Positions 1-8,887 are shown, counted from the first letter of the stretch. The stretch: 64,000 nt of DNA from Synechococcus sp. C9 (GCF_022984075.1 NZ_JALAAD010000001.1:2150455-2214454); one strand, 5' to 3'. Notes: a model not told the origin generated them from the letters alone. Translations and numbers: made by a program.

Positions 1-126
1 GGTTGGGGCACCACCCCTTTGATGGCGGTGTTTATGGGTTTATTTTTTGTATTTCTGCTGATCATTTTGCAGATTTACAATTCTTCCTTGATCCTGGAAA
101 CCTTCAAAGTGGATTGGCGGGGCTAA
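1..126 (+). CDS. psbH: Photosystem II reaction centre protein H, C-terminal part (5' end outside window)
   Basis: The first 41 codons read as the end of a small one-helix membrane protein. They start GWGTTPLMA, continue through a hydrophobic helix with [16 protein letters not shown], and end in DWRG before TAA at 124-126. This is the conserved C-terminus of PsbH, a thylakoid subunit of photosystem II that stabilises the reaction centre around CP47 and the QB side. The phosphorylatable N-terminus of the plant form lies outside the window and cannot be judged. tatA follows 56 bases later on the same strand. The match is strong because the whole helix is recognisable. Confidence 0.93.
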   Translation, partial: GWGTTPLMAVFMGLFFVFLLIILQIYNSSLILETFKVDWRG

Positions 127-182
127 AAAATCCAAAGGGGTTGGCGCATCCCGCTGACCCCTGTTATGGGGGAACGTGAACG

Positions 183-416
183 ATGAATATTTTTGGCATG
201 GGGCTACCGGAGTTGGGGGTAATTGCGGTGGTGGCGTTATTAATTTTTGGCCCTCGTAAGCTCCCGGAGATTGGCCGCAGTTTGGGGAAAACGGTGAAAA
301 GTTTTCAGCGGGCGGCACGGGAATTTGAGGATGAATTTAAGCGGGAAGCCCAGGCGATGGAAGACCCCCCCGCCTTGGAAGCCAAATCCGGGGATGATGC
401 CAGCAAAAATGGTTGA
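183..416 (+). CDS. tatA: Sec-independent translocase subunit TatA/Hcf106 family
   Basis: A 77-residue protein with the standard TatA plan: a short N-terminus, one transmembrane helix (about residues 6-22), the FGPRKLPEIGR hinge, an amphipathic helix and a charged tail. TatA subunits oligomerise in the thylakoid or plasma membrane and let folded proteins with twin-arginine signals cross. Length is slightly below typical TatB, so TatA/E is the better label, but A and B forms are hard to separate in cyanobacteria. It follows psbH, fitting a protein that works in the thylakoid. The ATG at 183 is preceded by a GGGGGAACG stretch that may serve as ribosome binding site. Confidence 0.9.
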   Translation: MNIFGMGLPELGVIAVVALLIFGPRKLPEIGRSLGKTVKSFQRAAREFEDEFKREAQAMEDPPALEAKSGDDASKNG

Positions 417-442
417 AGGGTGGTGATGAATCAAACCAAATT

Positions 443-1627
443 CTAGGCTAAACTTTCCCGTTTGCGGCTCTCTTTCGCTGAAGGTAGGAGTTGCCCCAAG
501 CCACTGCGTTGGAGTTGCTCCTCAATCATGGCAAAAAACCTCGCCCGGTCCCCCGCCCGCACCACCGCCTGATTGTGGGCTTCCGCCAACGCCACCGGAT
601 ACCCGTACCCCTTCTCCACCTGCGCCAGGAGTAAACTTAAGCCCTGGTCGAGTAATTTTTTTTCTGCCGCCACCCAAACCGGAAACTCAACACGGGCGAT
701 TTCTGTCCCAACATTTACATAACAAAATACAACCTGTTGCTCCCCGTAATGCTCCAAAATGCGATGGGTACTCCGCCACAGGGGGCCCCGTTGCCCTGGT
801 TCCAACCAGGTTTGCATCAAGGTCGTGTCCCGCAGGGGTTTGAGTTTGTCGCAGGGGGCACCCTCCGTATGCCCGTCGCAGTGGCTCTGGCAGTCCGGCA
901 CCAGATGGGGACACAAGCCCAACCGCAGAAAATTCATCACCTCCAGGGAACGCCCCGCACTCAGATAGCTCATCAGGGGTACGCCCAGGCGTTGACAGAC
1001 CTGCCATGCCTCAAAAATGGGGGTCAAAATCAACGACCGTACCGGAGCGGGCAGACCCTCCAAAAACCAATAGGTCAAGGAACCATCCACCAGTGCCACC
1101 GTCGGTTCCGGGAGTCCCGCCCCCCGCCAATCCGTCGCCAGTTCCGCCAGGATGGTCGCCTCTAACTGGGTACGCCGATGCCCCAGCCATTCCTCCGTCC
1201 GTATTCCCCATTGGCGGCATTGATACAAATCCTGGGGTTGATAAAATACCTCAGGTATGCTGTCCAAGCGGGGTAAACGCCCGGAACCATAATGCAAAAG
1301 TACATAGCCAATGTTAATCAAATAGCAGTACACCGCTTCGTGGTGACTGGGGGAAATTTGGGAGCCATCGGTCGCCAACACCGTATGGACGGGGGGGGCC
1401 GGGGGAATGGTTACCCGGGTGGTCAGGGGTTCGAGGGGGACGGCGGGGGAAAAGCCCAACCCCGACCCGGCGGATTCCATGCGTTCCAACCAATCCGGTT
1501 GTTGGTCAATGGCCTGGCGGAGTAATTCCTGGGCCACCTGAAGTTTTTGCCGGTTGGCCAGGGTTTCCTCGGTCAGGTAGCGGCTGAGGTCGGGTAATTG
1601 TCCCGCCAGTTTGTTGAAATCCAACAT
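443..1627 (-). CDS. nurA: NurA-domain 5'-3' nuclease family protein
   Basis: A 394-residue protein with the NurA-domain core: an acidic motif VLATDGSQISPSHH near residue 85, then VALVDGSLTYWFLEG near residue 180. The two Asp-containing motifs are the metal-binding sites of this nuclease superfamily. In archaea NurA works with the HerA helicase in double-strand-break resection. In cyanobacteria it is usually encoded alone, and no herA is seen here. It is transcribed toward tatA and divergent from ccsB. A cysteine-rich stretch (CPHLVPDCQSHC, residues 245-265) is an extra that may bind metal. The family call is solid; the cellular role in this organism is inferred. Confidence 0.82.
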   Translation of the reverse strand: MLDFNKLAGQLPDLSRYLTEETLANRQKLQVAQELLRQAIDQQPDWLERMESAGSGLGFSPAVPLEPLTTRVTIPPAPPVHTVLATDGSQISPSHHEAVYCYLINIGYVLLHYGSGRLPRLDSIPEVFYQPQDLYQCRQWGIRTEEWLGHRRTQLEATILAELATDWRGAGLPEPTVALVDGSLTYWFLEGLPAPVRSLILTPIFEAWQVCQRLGVPLMSYLSAGRSLEVMNFLRLGLCPHLVPDCQSHCDGHTEGAPCDKLKPLRDTTLMQTWLEPGQRGPLWRSTHRILEHYGEQQVVFCYVNVGTEIARVEFPVWVAAEKKLLDQGLSLLLAQVEKGYGYPVALAEAHNQAVVRAGDRARFFAMIEEQLQRSGLGQLLPSAKESRKRESLA

Positions 1628-1802
1628 CGGTCATCCAGGATTTTTCGCCTATGGTACGGCAATCCTATCTAATTGGCGAACCAAGATTCGGATAGGGCTG
1701 GGAATAAAATGAGCCAGTCCCAGGACTGTGACCCTCCCCCATTCCCAGAACTTGCCCAACTGTCATAATAGAAAATGTTGCGAAACCTGTGTTGATGCCC
1801 CT

Positions 1803-2762
1803 ATGAGTTTGTTGATTTTAGAAAATATCTTGGATAATACTGCCTTTGCCCTGTTGCTGGTGACCACCTTGGTGTATTGGGTGAATTTGGCATTTGCCGG
1901 TCGGTTTGCCCAATGGGGCACGCTGGGGATGGGGTTAGCCAATGGGACGATTGCCGCCCTGCTGATTGCCCGCTGGGTGGAGGGGGGGTACTTCCCATTA
2001 AGTAATTTGTATGAATCTTTGTTCTTTTTAGCCTGGGGCATGACCGCCGTGCATTTGGTGGCGGAACGGCTGAGTGGGAGTGCCTGGGTGGGGGGGGTGA
2101 CGGCACCGGTTGCCCTGGGGGTGACGGCGTTTGCGGCCCTTTCTTTGCCCCCGGAAATGCAACAGTCGGCTCCCCTGGTGCCGGCGCTCAAGTCCAATTG
2201 GTTGATGATGCACGTTTCGGTGATGATGCTCAGCTATGCCGCCCTGTTGGTGGGTTCCCTGCTGGCGATGGCTTTTTTGGTGGTGACCCGGGGGCAGGCG
2301 GTGCATCTGCGGGGCAGTTCCGTGGGCACGGGGGCTTACCGGCTACAACGGGTCGCACCCCAAGAACCCCTGGCAGTGGGGGATGGTAACACGGCGGTGC
2401 TGACTCGGAATGACGTTAAGGTTACCCTGACCCCGGAGCGGTTGACCCTGGCGGAAACCTTGGACAATCTCAGCTATCGGGTGATTGGTCTGGGATTCCC
2501 TCTGTTGACCGTGGGGATCATTTCCGGGGGGGTGTGGGCGAACGAAGCCTGGGGTTCCTACTGGAGTTGGGACCCGAAGGAAACCTGGGCGTTGATCACC
2601 TGGCTGGTGTTTGCCGCCTATCTGCACGCCCGCATTACCCGGGATTGGCAGGGGCGACGACCGGCAATTCTGGCGACCGTGGGGTTTGGGGTGGTTTGGG
2701 TGTGTTATTTAGGCGTGAATTTTTTGGGCAAAGGCTTACACAGCTACGGCTGGTTTTTATAA
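1803..2762 (+). CDS. ccsB: Cytochrome c biogenesis protein CcsB (ResC/CcsA-like heme handling protein)
   Basis: A polytopic membrane protein of about 319 residues with the tryptophan-rich heme motif [13 protein letters not shown] in its C-terminal third, and conserved histidines in flanking helices. This is the system II partner that passes heme across the thylakoid membrane to apocytochromes such as cytochrome f and c6. A longer reading from 1728 exists, but its first 25 residues are polar and not conserved. The ATG at 1803 ([12 protein letters not shown]) matches the usual start of the family. The names CcsA and CcsB are swapped between plastid and bacterial literature. The other system II partner (Ccs1/ResB) is not in the window. 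Confidence 0.88.
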   Translation: MSLLILENILDNTAFALLLVTTLVYWVNLAFAGRFAQWGTLGMGLANGTIAALLIARWVEGGYFPLSNLYESLFFLAWGMTAVHLVAERLSGSAWVGGVTAPVALGVTAFAALSLPPEMQQSAPLVPALKSNWLMMHVSVMMLSYAALLVGSLLAMAFLVVTRGQAVHLRGSSVGTGAYRLQRVAPQEPLAVGDGNTAVLTRNDVKVTLTPERLTLAETLDNLSYRVIGLGFPLLTVGIISGGVWANEAWGSYWSWDPKETWALITWLVFAAYLHARITRDWQGRRPAILATVGFGVVWVCYLGVNFLGKGLHSYGWFL

Positions 2763-2773
2763 AACTTGATCCC

Positions 2774-3304
2774 CTACCCAGGGCGGCGCAATTCCGTCAC
2801 CTGATCCGCCAGGGCTAAAATTTCCGCCGGGAGGGTGGTGCCGGTGATGATCAGATCAATCATGGGCGGGCGTTGGTGCAAAAAACTCACCACCTCGATC
2901 AACCCCAACAACCCCAAATGCACCGCCAGGATCAGTTCATCCAAAACCACCAATTGGTACTGCCCGCTCAATACCAGGTTTTGGGTCGCCTGCCAGAGCT
3001 GATAGATAGCCTGGGCTTCCTCCTCCTGCACATCGGGCGTATCCACACAGCGGGGAATCGGACAGCGAATCCAGTCCAGATGTTGTACTAACTTCATGGG
3101 GTGTTGCAGACCTTGCCGGATGCCCCCCTTGAGAAATTGCACGATCAATACCCTTTGCCCATGCCCAGCACTGCGGATCGCCAAAGCCATCACCTCCGCA
3201 AAAAAAGTGCGCTGGGGGGCGGTGTACACCTGCAAACGACCGAGCCGGGGCAAGCCCTCCGGTGGGGTCAGGGGTGCCAAAGCCAGGGTGGAATTGGAAT
3301 TCAT
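2774..3304 (-). CDS. CobO/BtuR-like P-loop family protein with a degenerate Walker A
   Basis: The 176-residue protein follows the fold order of cob(I)yrinic acid a,c-diamide adenosyltransferases: beta strand, P-loop region, ALAIRSAGHGQRVLIVQFLKGG, then VLDELILAVHLGLL and DLIITGTTLP near the end. The nucleotide-binding loop, GKGKTT in true CobO, reads APQRTFF here and lacks the glycines and lysine. It therefore probably does not bind ATP in the usual way and may not adenosylate corrinoids. I recall similar degenerate paralogues in other cyanobacteria, so this looks like a retained family rather than decay. It converges on ccsB with only 11 bases between the stop codons. Confidence 0.72.
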   Translation of the reverse strand: MNSNSTLALAPLTPPEGLPRLGRLQVYTAPQRTFFAEVMALAIRSAGHGQRVLIVQFLKGGIRQGLQHPMKLVQHLDWIRCPIPRCVDTPDVQEEEAQAIYQLWQATQNLVLSGQYQLVVLDELILAVHLGLLGLIEVVSFLHQRPPMIDLIITGTTLPAEILALADQVTELRRPG

Positions 3305-3381
3305 ACCGACACATTTCAGGCGGAGAATGCTTTAATTATGCGTTAATTTAGGCGTTAACCCCCACCCCTTCGCTGCACCCC

Positions 3382-5085
3382 ATGCCGCCCCTGCTCATCG
3401 TGGAAGATTTGGCAGTCCATTTCCCCGGGCATACGCCGGTACGGGGCGTGTCCTTTAGCCTGGCGCCGGGGCAGGTGTTGGGCATTGTCGGGGAGTCCGG
3501 GTCGGGCAAATCCCTGACCGCCTTGGCTCTCATCGGGTTGGTGCCAGCCCCCGGCACCGTCCAGGCGGAACGACTAGAATTATCGCCTCCCCAGCAACCC
3601 CCGGTGGATTTACGTACCCTTACCCCCCGCTCCTGGCCCCAGTATCGAGGGCGGGCCATGGGGATGGTGTTTCAAGAACCCGCCAGTTCCCTGAATCCCG
3701 TGTACGCCTGTGGCTGGCAATTGGCTGAAGCCTGTCGGGCGCACCGCACGCTGACCCCCGCCCAACTCCGGCAACGGCAGGTACAACTGCTCCAGGAAGT
3801 GCAACTCCTGCCCCCGGATGCGCCGCCCGAACTGGTGTCCAGCCTCCTGCACCGGTACCCCCATCAATTCTCCGGGGGGCAATTGCAACGCTGGATGTTG
3901 GCGATGGCCTTGGCCAGTGACCCCTGGCTCCTGTTGGCGGACGAACCCACCACCGCCCTGGATGTGACGATTCAGGCAGAAATTCTCAGTTTAATGAAAC
4001 GCCTGTGCCAGCAACGGCAGATGGCCGCCCTTTTGATCAGCCATGACCTGGCCGTGGTGGCGGATTTGGCAGATCAGGTGTTGGTCATGTACCAGGGCAC
4101 CGTGGTAGAGTCCGGGGACAAAACAACCATTTTTCAGCACCCTCAGCATCCCTACACCCGGGGACTCCTGGCTTGCCGCCCCTCCCCCCGCCACCGCCTC
4201 GCTTTTCTCCCCACCCTGACGGATGTTTTGGAAAATCGCCCCGCCCCCGCCGTCATTTCCCCCACCGCCCACGCCCAACGCCTCAGCCACCTCCAGCAAC
4301 AGCCGGTTTTGTTGCAGGTGGAGAACCTCCAGGTGGGCTATCCCCGCCAACCCCCAGAGCAATGGGCGGTCAAAGGAGTTTCCTTCTCCATCCACCGGGG
4401 CGAAACCCTAGGGCTAGTGGGAGAATCCGGGTGTGGTAAAAGTACCTTGGCACGGGCGATCCTGGGTCTGCTCCGACCCCAAACCGGCAGGATTACCTTT
4501 GACGGTCAGGAGATCACCCAATATTCCCCCGCCCAACTCCGGCCCCTGCGGCGGCGGATGCAACTCATCTTCCAAGACCCCCTCGGTTCCCTCAGCCCCC
4601 GGATGACCGTGCGGGAAGCCCTCCTGGAACCCCTCCGCATTCACCTGCCCCGCCAGTCCCCCCGCTTGGCGCTGGCACAAGTCGTTACATTGTTAGAACG
4701 GGTGGGTTTGACTGCCGATGCCCTGCCCCGTTATCCCCATCAATTCTCCGGGGGGCAAAGACAGCGGCTGGCCATTGCCCGTGCCCTGGTCACCAGTCCC
4801 GATTTTCTTATCTGTGATGAATCCGTCTCCGCCCTAGATATTTCCGTTCAAGCCCAGGTGCTGAACCTGCTCAAAGAGTTACAAAGCGAATTCCATCTGA
4901 CCTACCTCTTTATTTCCCACGACCTGAGTGTGGTTCACTTTATGAGTGACCGGATCATGGTGATGAACCAGGGTCAAATCCTCGAAATCGGGTCAGCCGA
5001 CCAAATTTACCACCAACCCCAGCACCCCTATACGCAAAATTTGATCCAAGCCATTCCCCGCCTGGATGTTCCCCTGGTTTCCTAA
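3382..5085 (+). CDS. Fused peptide/nickel-type ABC transporter ATPase (two nucleotide-binding domains)
   Basis: 567 residues with two complete ABC ATPase domains in one chain. The first has Walker A GESGSGKS (near residue 40) and signature FSGGQLQRW. The second has GESGCGKST (near 350) and FSGGQRQRLAIARAL, with each Walker B followed by the D-loop and switch histidine. Each half ends in the oligopeptide-type tail (HPQHPYTRGLLAC and HPQHPYTQNLIQA). This is the DppD-DppF or YejF-like arrangement that powers import of peptides or nickel. No permease or binding protein is adjacent, so the substrate is unknown. First-domain signature LSGGQ is changed to FSGGQ, which is normal in this subfamily. 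Confidence 0.9.
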   Translation: MPPLLIVEDLAVHFPGHTPVRGVSFSLAPGQVLGIVGESGSGKSLTALALIGLVPAPGTVQAERLELSPPQQPPVDLRTLTPRSWPQYRGRAMGMVFQEPASSLNPVYACGWQLAEACRAHRTLTPAQLRQRQVQLLQEVQLLPPDAPPELVSSLLHRYPHQFSGGQLQRWMLAMALASDPWLLLADEPTTALDVTIQAEILSLMKRLCQQRQMAALLISHDLAVVADLADQVLVMYQGTVVESGDKTTIFQHPQHPYTRGLLACRPSPRHRLAFLPTLTDVLENRPAPAVISPTAHAQRLSHLQQQPVLLQVENLQVGYPRQPPEQWAVKGVSFSIHRGETLGLVGESGCGKSTLARAILGLLRPQTGRITFDGQEITQYSPAQLRPLRRRMQLIFQDPLGSLSPRMTVREALLEPLRIHLPRQSPRLALAQVVTLLERVGLTADALPRYPHQFSGGQRQRLAIARALVTSPDFLICDESVSALDISVQAQVLNLLKELQSEFHLTYLFISHDLSVVHFMSDRIMVMNQGQILEIGSADQIYHQPQHPYTQNLIQAIPRLDVPLVS

Positions 5086-5218
5086 GGACGAACCCCCATC
5101 CCTGTTCCCATTCTATGAGGGATAAAATTGGCAATTTTTAGGAAACTTATCCCCCAGGTAGTAGTCAAGAACCTATCCCCAGGATAAGCTAAAATAAGGG
5201 ATTCCCAATCGAGGTACT

Positions 5219-5770
5219 ATGTCAGGTCAACAGGAGCACACCTTCACCCCAACCCCTGGATTTAATCCCAGCGAACTTACCCCGGAGAGCGACCTACACC
5301 AGGAATTGGCGACCCTGCGGGCACAAGCGGAATGCCTCCTCCAGGAACTCCAACTCTGTCAACAGACCGCCAACGAACAACAGCGCTTAATCGAAACCCT
5401 GGCGGCTCAACTCCAGCAATCCCAACAACAGATGCACCAGTGGGAACAAACCCAGTCCTTTCAGCAAAAACGGCTCCAGGAACAGGAAGCGGCACTGATC
5501 CTCGAACAACAACAACGGCAGGAATTGGAAGCCCGGTGCTACCGGCAACAACAGGAAAACCTGCAACTACGGCAATTACTCTACACCTATGCCCCCGGCA
5601 TTGCTTGGGAAGAACAGGCACGGCTCTACCAACAACCCATTCCCCCCTGGCACGTCAGCCCCAGCGCCGAACCGGCACCCGCCCCGACCGACCCGGAACC
5701 CACAACCCTGATGGCTGAACGCACGCCCCCCAGCCAGCCCAAAAAATCCCCGGTTCTGCCCAAACTCTAA
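5219..5770 (+). CDS. Glutamine-rich coiled-coil protein, function unknown
   Basis: 183 residues, with a strongly helical and Gln/Glu-rich middle (about residues 28-122) that shows heptad-like spacing of Leu and Ala, so a coiled coil is likely. The final 50 residues are rich in proline and alanine and probably disordered. No signal peptide, membrane helix or catalytic motif is visible. The start ATG at 5219 follows a GAGGTACT stretch that can act as ribosome binding site. I do not recognise a family. It sits alone between the ABC ATPase and an oppositely oriented cysteine-rich gene. Confidence 0.7.
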   Translation: MSGQQEHTFTPTPGFNPSELTPESDLHQELATLRAQAECLLQELQLCQQTANEQQRLIETLAAQLQQSQQQMHQWEQTQSFQQKRLQEQEAALILEQQQRQELEARCYRQQQENLQLRQLLYTYAPGIAWEEQARLYQQPIPPWHVSPSAEPAPAPTDPEPTTLMAERTPPSQPKKSPVLPKL

Positions 5771-5805
5771 CCCCGCATCCCCTGCGGTTGTTCCAAACCC
5801 GTCTG

Positions 5806-6042
5806 TCAATGGGGTCGAGCGGCGACCGTCCCCAGAGCACCCGCTGGCGCCAAAGCCACTCCCAATCCCTCCATCCGTTCCCAGGAAGGGGCAAAAGGCG
5901 GCACCGCAAACTGGCAGACCGACCAATCCGCCTGCACCTCCACCCCCAGGAGACCACATTGACCCCCCCGCCGCCCCTCAGGACGGTAATGACGACAACA
6001 CCGACAGGCAGAACCGAAGTAATCCGTGCTGGGTAAAGGCAT
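5806..6042 (-). CDS. Small cysteine-rich protein conserved in cyanobacteria, function unknown
   Basis: A 78-residue protein opening MPLPSTDYFGSACRCCRHY, then PEGRRGGQC and a PPFAPSWE segment, with five cysteines in the first half. I have seen closely similar short proteins (SAC-x-x-CRxY-x-PEGRRGG-x-C and PPFAPSWE) in many cyanobacteria, which is why I accept this short gene. The cysteine arrangement could bind zinc or a cluster, but nothing proves it. The last 20 residues are low-complexity Ala/Gly and may not be conserved. It converges with the preceding coiled-coil gene, 35 bases apart. Confidence 0.62.
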   Translation of the reverse strand: MPLPSTDYFGSACRCCRHYRPEGRRGGQCGLLGVEVQADWSVCQFAVPPFAPSWERMEGLGVALAPAGALGTVAARPH

Positions 6043-6493
6043 GACCGTACAACCCTTTATTAAATGAATTTCAACCCTGTTTTAGATGGTATTGCCTTGA
6101 TCCCCAGCTTTTTTAATCTCTTAAGGATTTTTTCGGCATTCTATGGAAAATCTAAAGAATCCTAGGGACTGGCAGGATTAAACCCTACGGGGATCAAGCA
6201 AAAAGAATAAACTTTATAGATATTCTGGGATGCCGCTGGTAAAAGTAATAAATACTTAGGGATAGGGGTGACTCAGGGTATTGCGTTGCATTACCGCAGG
6301 TTTACTCAAGGGCACTTCTAAAAATCGGTTCCGGGGATACCGCCCCCGTACCTAGTGTGGGGTTAGGGCGAACCAACTGTGGTACGATTCAAGCAAACGT
6401 GATCTCATCGTATCGGTGCAAGTGATTTAGTTCATTGGAGCAGGGGCAGTCCCAGGGTTACGGTAAAGGGGTACGAAACTGCTCACAGAACCT
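6043..6493. other. 451-base gap: possible structured transcript and a partial dispersed repeat
   Basis: No convincing gene. Positions 6096-6105 (CTTGATCCCC) and 6190-6199 (GGGGATCAAG) are perfect 10-base inverted copies that could close an 84-base loop containing smaller repeats of AATC-TAAGGATT type. From 6310 to about 6362 there is a degenerate copy of the dispersed B repeat (GGGCACTTCTA, then a CCGCCCCCGTAC core). The end of the gap should contain the promoter of the pentapeptide gene, but I see no clear -35/-10 pair. Confidence 0.4.
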
Positions 6494-7600
6494 ATGCTAG
6501 AGTTGCTACCTGTGGTTATGACTGCTCCCGATTTAGCTGATTGGTTGCGGACGACCCTTGCCCCGGCGGATTGTACTGGGCAGGGAATTTTGGATGGTGC
6601 CCAACTGCGGATCATGGTCGAAGCCGCCAGTGTTCCTTCCCCCACCCAAGTTTTAAGCTGTTTGCGCTCCGGTTTGCCCCAATTGGCGGCAGGGGAGGTC
6701 ACTTCCCTTTTAGTATTCGGTCGGGTGCGGGGGGAGGCGATCCCCCACTGGGCGGAAACCCTGACCGTGACCCCCACCATGCGGGGAGAGTCGGTGCAAG
6801 AACGGTTGGCACGGTTGAAAAATAGTTTGCAACGCCAGTCCCAAGTGGGGCAAAAATTCCGGGAACAGATGGGCACGCTGCGCCCCCAAACCATTCCTCC
6901 GACCCCAACCCCCACCAGCCCTACCGTGACCGGGGTGGATGTGCGGCAACGGTTGAGCGAGGGACAGCGGGATTTTAGCCAGATGGATTTGAGTGGCGCA
7001 GATTTGAGCGGTTTGGATTTAAGCGGGGTGTGCTTCCGGGGGGCGGATTTATCCCGTGCCAATTTGCGGGGCAGTAATCTCAGTGGTGCCGACCTGCAAC
7101 AGGCGGTACTCCGGGGTGCCAATTTGAGCGAAGCCAACCTGCGCCGTGCCAATCTCCACCGGGCGACTATGGGCAGTGAACCCCGCAGTGCCACGAATTT
7201 ACGGCAGGCTGACCTCCAGCAGGCGAACTTGGCGGAGGCGACCCTGGGACGGGTGGTGGCGGTGGGTGCCAATTTTGCCGGGGCGAATTTGAGCCGGACG
7301 GATTTGAGTCGGGCGGATTTATCCCAGACCAATCTCACCCAGGCGGATTTATCCCAGGCGGATTTGTCCCGTGCCAATTTGAGCGGGGCGGGGTTGACGG
7401 ATGCCAGTTTATGTCAAGCCAATCTCACTGCCACAGATTTGACCTGGAGCGAACTGATCCGCACCAACTTGGAACGGGCGGACCTCTCGGAAGCCAGCCT
7501 CAACCACGCCAAGCTGGAGGGTGCCTACCTCAGGGATGCGGTCTTTAAGGGCACCATCATGCCCAATGGCATCGTCACCTACACAGCGCCTGTGGAGTGA
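6494..7600 (+). CDS. Pentapeptide-repeat protein
   Basis: 368 residues. The first 130 form a globular, non-repetitive N-terminal region. From about residue 155 to 355 the sequence is built from A(D/N)LSX pentads (for example DLSGADLSGLDLSG, ANLSEANLRRANL), the pattern that folds into a right-handed square beta-helix. Such proteins bind other proteins or mimic DNA, and cyanobacteria have many of unknown role. The run is briefly interrupted near residue 220 (GSEPRSATNL). The stop overlaps closely with the next gene, whose ATG lies 1 base after it, so the two are probably one transcript. Role in relation to the S4 protein is unknown. Confidence 0.87.
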   Translation: MLELLPVVMTAPDLADWLRTTLAPADCTGQGILDGAQLRIMVEAASVPSPTQVLSCLRSGLPQLAAGEVTSLLVFGRVRGEAIPHWAETLTVTPTMRGESVQERLARLKNSLQRQSQVGQKFREQMGTLRPQTIPPTPTPTSPTVTGVDVRQRLSEGQRDFSQMDLSGADLSGLDLSGVCFRGADLSRANLRGSNLSGADLQQAVLRGANLSEANLRRANLHRATMGSEPRSATNLRQADLQQANLAEATLGRVVAVGANFAGANLSRTDLSRADLSQTNLTQADLSQADLSRANLSGAGLTDASLCQANLTATDLTWSELIRTNLERADLSEASLNHAKLEGAYLRDAVFKGTIMPNGIVTYTAPVE

Positions 7601-7601
7601 G

Positions 7602-8354
7602 ATGGGGTTAACGCCGGAACTGCGGGCACGGCTAGAGGATTGGCTCGACCGGGCGGAACGGACGTGGCAGGTGGTCGTCAGTGATTTTCTCAGCCCCCCG
7701 GAAGCCCTGGCGGTGCAGGCTCACTGTGACCGTTTGAGTACGGTGCAATGGTGTACGTGGGGGGGCTATCCCCAGGCGGAGCGGGTGCGGGTGGCGGTGG
7801 CACCAACGGACATCCCCCTTGCCGTCACGGATGTGCCCCTGACCCTGTTGGGGGTAGCGGGGAATTTTTTGTTTGACCCCGCCAGCCACCGGGACTTTTT
7901 GGGGGCAATCCTGGGCACGGGTTTGGTGCGGGAAAAGGTGGGGGACATTTTGGTGCTGGGGGAACGGGGGGCGCAGGTGCTGGTGGTGCCGGAACTGGCA
8001 GACTTTCTCTGCACCCATTTGACCCAGGTGCGCTCCGTGCCCGTAACCGTCAGCCCCTTGCCCTGGGAGGAATTGCGGGTGCCGGAACCCCGTACCAAAA
8101 ATCTGACCACCGTGGAAGCCTCCCTGCGCTTGGATGCCCTGGGTTCAGCGGGCTTTGGACTCTCCCGTGCCAAGATGGTGGACTGGATCAAACAGGGGGA
8201 AGTGCGGGTCAATTGGCAAACCATCACCCAACCCAGCCATGCCCTCAAAACTGGGGATGCGATTGTCATCCGGGGTAAGGGACGGGTCGTGGTCGGGGCA
8301 ATTACCCTCACCAAAAAAGACCGTTATCGGGTGGATTTGACCCGCTTTAGCTAG
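7602..8354 (+). CDS. S4-domain RNA-binding protein, photosystem II S4 / YlmH family
   Basis: About 250 residues. The N-terminal two thirds match the YlmH-like part (HCDRLSTVQWCTWGGYPQAERVRVAV, later LLGVAGNFLFDPASHRDFLGAILGTGL). The S4 RNA-binding domain is at the end (EASLRLDALGSAGFGLSRAKMVDWIKQGEVRVNW and LKTGDAIVIRGKGRV). Cyanobacterial and plastid members are annotated as photosystem II S4 proteins; the Bacillus relative YlmH acts on stalled ribosomes. An upstream in-frame reading starts at 7521 inside the pentapeptide gene, but the ATG at 7602 directly after that gene's stop gives the normal family length. Confidence 0.85.
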   Translation: MGLTPELRARLEDWLDRAERTWQVVVSDFLSPPEALAVQAHCDRLSTVQWCTWGGYPQAERVRVAVAPTDIPLAVTDVPLTLLGVAGNFLFDPASHRDFLGAILGTGLVREKVGDILVLGERGAQVLVVPELADFLCTHLTQVRSVPVTVSPLPWEELRVPEPRTKNLTTVEASLRLDALGSAGFGLSRAKMVDWIKQGEVRVNWQTITQPSHALKTGDAIVIRGKGRVVVGAITLTKKDRYRVDLTRFS

Positions 8355-8356
8355 AT

Positions 8357-8633
8357 ATACAGCAATCCTAAATAAGAATGGAACAGGGGTCGCAGGGCAC
8401 CGCCCCGTACTTGGTTCTGCGGAATTGCTGTTTGTTAATCAAATAAGATACAGCAATCCTAAATGAGAATGGAACAGAGGGTCGCAGGGCACCGCCCCGT
8501 ACTTGGTTCTGCGGAATTGCTGTTTGTTAATCAAATAAGATATAGCAATCCTAAATGAGAATGGAACAGAGGGGCGCAGGGCACCGCCCCGTACTTGGTT
8601 CTGGGAAATTTCTGTTCGTTAATCAAATAGGAC
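8357..8633 (+). repeat. Three tandem copies of dispersed repeat family A
   Basis: Three head-to-tail units of 91-92 bases, starting at 8357, 8448 and 8540. Each begins A-T-A-(C/T)-AGCAATCCTAAAT, has a GTCGCAGGGCACCGCCCCG core and CTTGGTTCTG, and ends TTAATCAAATA. The first two units are almost identical over their whole length, which points to recent tandem amplification. This is the same element that occurs singly at many other places in the window with TATAGCAATCCTA ends. Confidence 0.88.
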
Positions 8634-8637
8634 GGCT

Positions 8638-8790
8638 AAAGGCATCTCTAAAAATAGGTCGCAGGGGCGTAGCCCCCGTCAAAGAAGCACCTGCGGTGTA
8701 TGGTTCTCGATAGCCTGCGTGGCGCAGCGATTAGTATGGGCATTTGAGACAGATAACCTCCAATGGATGCAAATAAATAGAGGTGCCCAT
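8638..8790. repeat. Dispersed repeat family B (near-complete copy)
   Basis: Starts AAAGGCATCTCTAAAAATAGG and ends AATAGAGGTGCCCAT, i.e. imperfect inverted ends of the GGGCACCTCTA type. The interior carries the GTCGCAGGGGC core and a GATAGCCTGCGTGGCGCAGC segment shared with the copy at 53387-53524. It directly follows the A-repeat array and ends just before the terminator of the rubrerythrin-like gene. Confidence 0.75.
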
Positions 8791-8800
8791 AAAAAAATAC

Positions 8801-8824
8801 AAAAAAACCCTGGGATTCCCAGGG
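8801..8824 (-). terminator. Rho-independent terminator of the rubrerythrin-like gene
   Basis: Read on the minus strand, a perfect 7-base-pair stem CCCTGGG / CCCAGGG with a 3-base loop is followed by seven T. It lies 64 bases after the stop of the minus-strand gene at 8888-9430, in the right orientation. Confidence 0.85.
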
Positions 8825-8887
8825 GCAGGTCATGCAATCAGACGTAAATACCTAAAATTTTCAGGTAACTTTTAGGCACCCAGAACC

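Noticed and set aside
1728-1802. Longer N-terminus for CcsB
   Set aside because: The extra 25 residues are polar and do not fit the conserved start; ATG at 1803 is used.
8648-8833. 61-residue reading on the minus strand
   Set aside because: Made entirely of B-repeat and terminator sequence.
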